Shown: positions 5,104 to 5,114 of the stretch, in pieces
Numbering within the stretch: position 1 is the stretch's first letter
Layout: the number at the start of each line of letters is the position of its first letter
From: an uncultured Roseburia sp.
GTDB taxonomy: Bacteria > Bacillota > Clostridia > Lachnospirales > Lachnospiraceae
DNA: 5,114 bases
NCBI GenBank assembly: GCA_945928585.1
Contig: CAMENQ010000188.1
Coordinates: 1 to 5,114, forward strand
Direction of reading: 5' to 3'
Notes under the pieces: model-generated
The model's database searches: none
Told to the model about the DNA's origin: nothing
What the model saw: the letters and a program-made list of their open reading frames with translations, nothing else
Position numbers and translations under genes: made by a program

Positions 5104-5114
5104 GATAAATATTA

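Overview
The window looks like a low-GC, Gram-positive anaerobe of the Clostridia, most likely a Lachnospiraceae-type gut bacterium. This is inferred from the AT-rich sequence, strong GGAGG-type ribosome binding sites before nearly every gene, frequent AGA and ATA codons, and the gene set itself. The genus cannot be fixed from the sequence alone.

Left part (1-3458, + strand): four closely spaced co-directional genes encode the parts of a membrane-bound, biotin-dependent, sodium-pumping decarboxylase. They are a small OadG-family membrane anchor (cut by the left edge), a free-standing biotin carrier protein, the sodium-translocating beta subunit (oadB), and a pyruvate carboxylase/OadA-type carboxyltransferase that lacks a fused biotin domain. 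The expected cycle is: the carboxyltransferase moves CO2 from oxaloacetate to biotin on the carrier, releasing pyruvate; the beta subunit decarboxylates carboxybiotin and exports Na+; the OadG-like protein holds the complex together. A 10-bp perfect inverted repeat lies between the carrier and beta genes. A 12-bp hairpin with a UUCG loop follows the carboxyltransferase gene and probably ends the operon.

Middle part (3546-4298, + strand): a compact type II toxin-antitoxin module has its own near-consensus promoter, a Phd/YefM-like antitoxin and a RelE/ParE-like toxin separated by 2 nt, and a hairpin/T-run terminator.

Right part (4297-5114, - strand): a TetR-family regulator gene converges on the toxin gene. 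Its protein has a normal N-terminal DNA-binding domain, but an unusual Ser/Asn/Asp-rich linker partly built from 15-bp tandem repeats. Upstream of it, at the right edge, is a 27-bp inverted repeat that looks like a regulator operator and may face a divergent target gene outside the window.

Nothing here is clearly a new type of system. The most unusual items are the repeat-built linker in the TetR protein, the edge operator, the inverted repeat inside the decarboxylase operon, and the question of which substrate(s) the split, transcarboxylase-like pump really uses.
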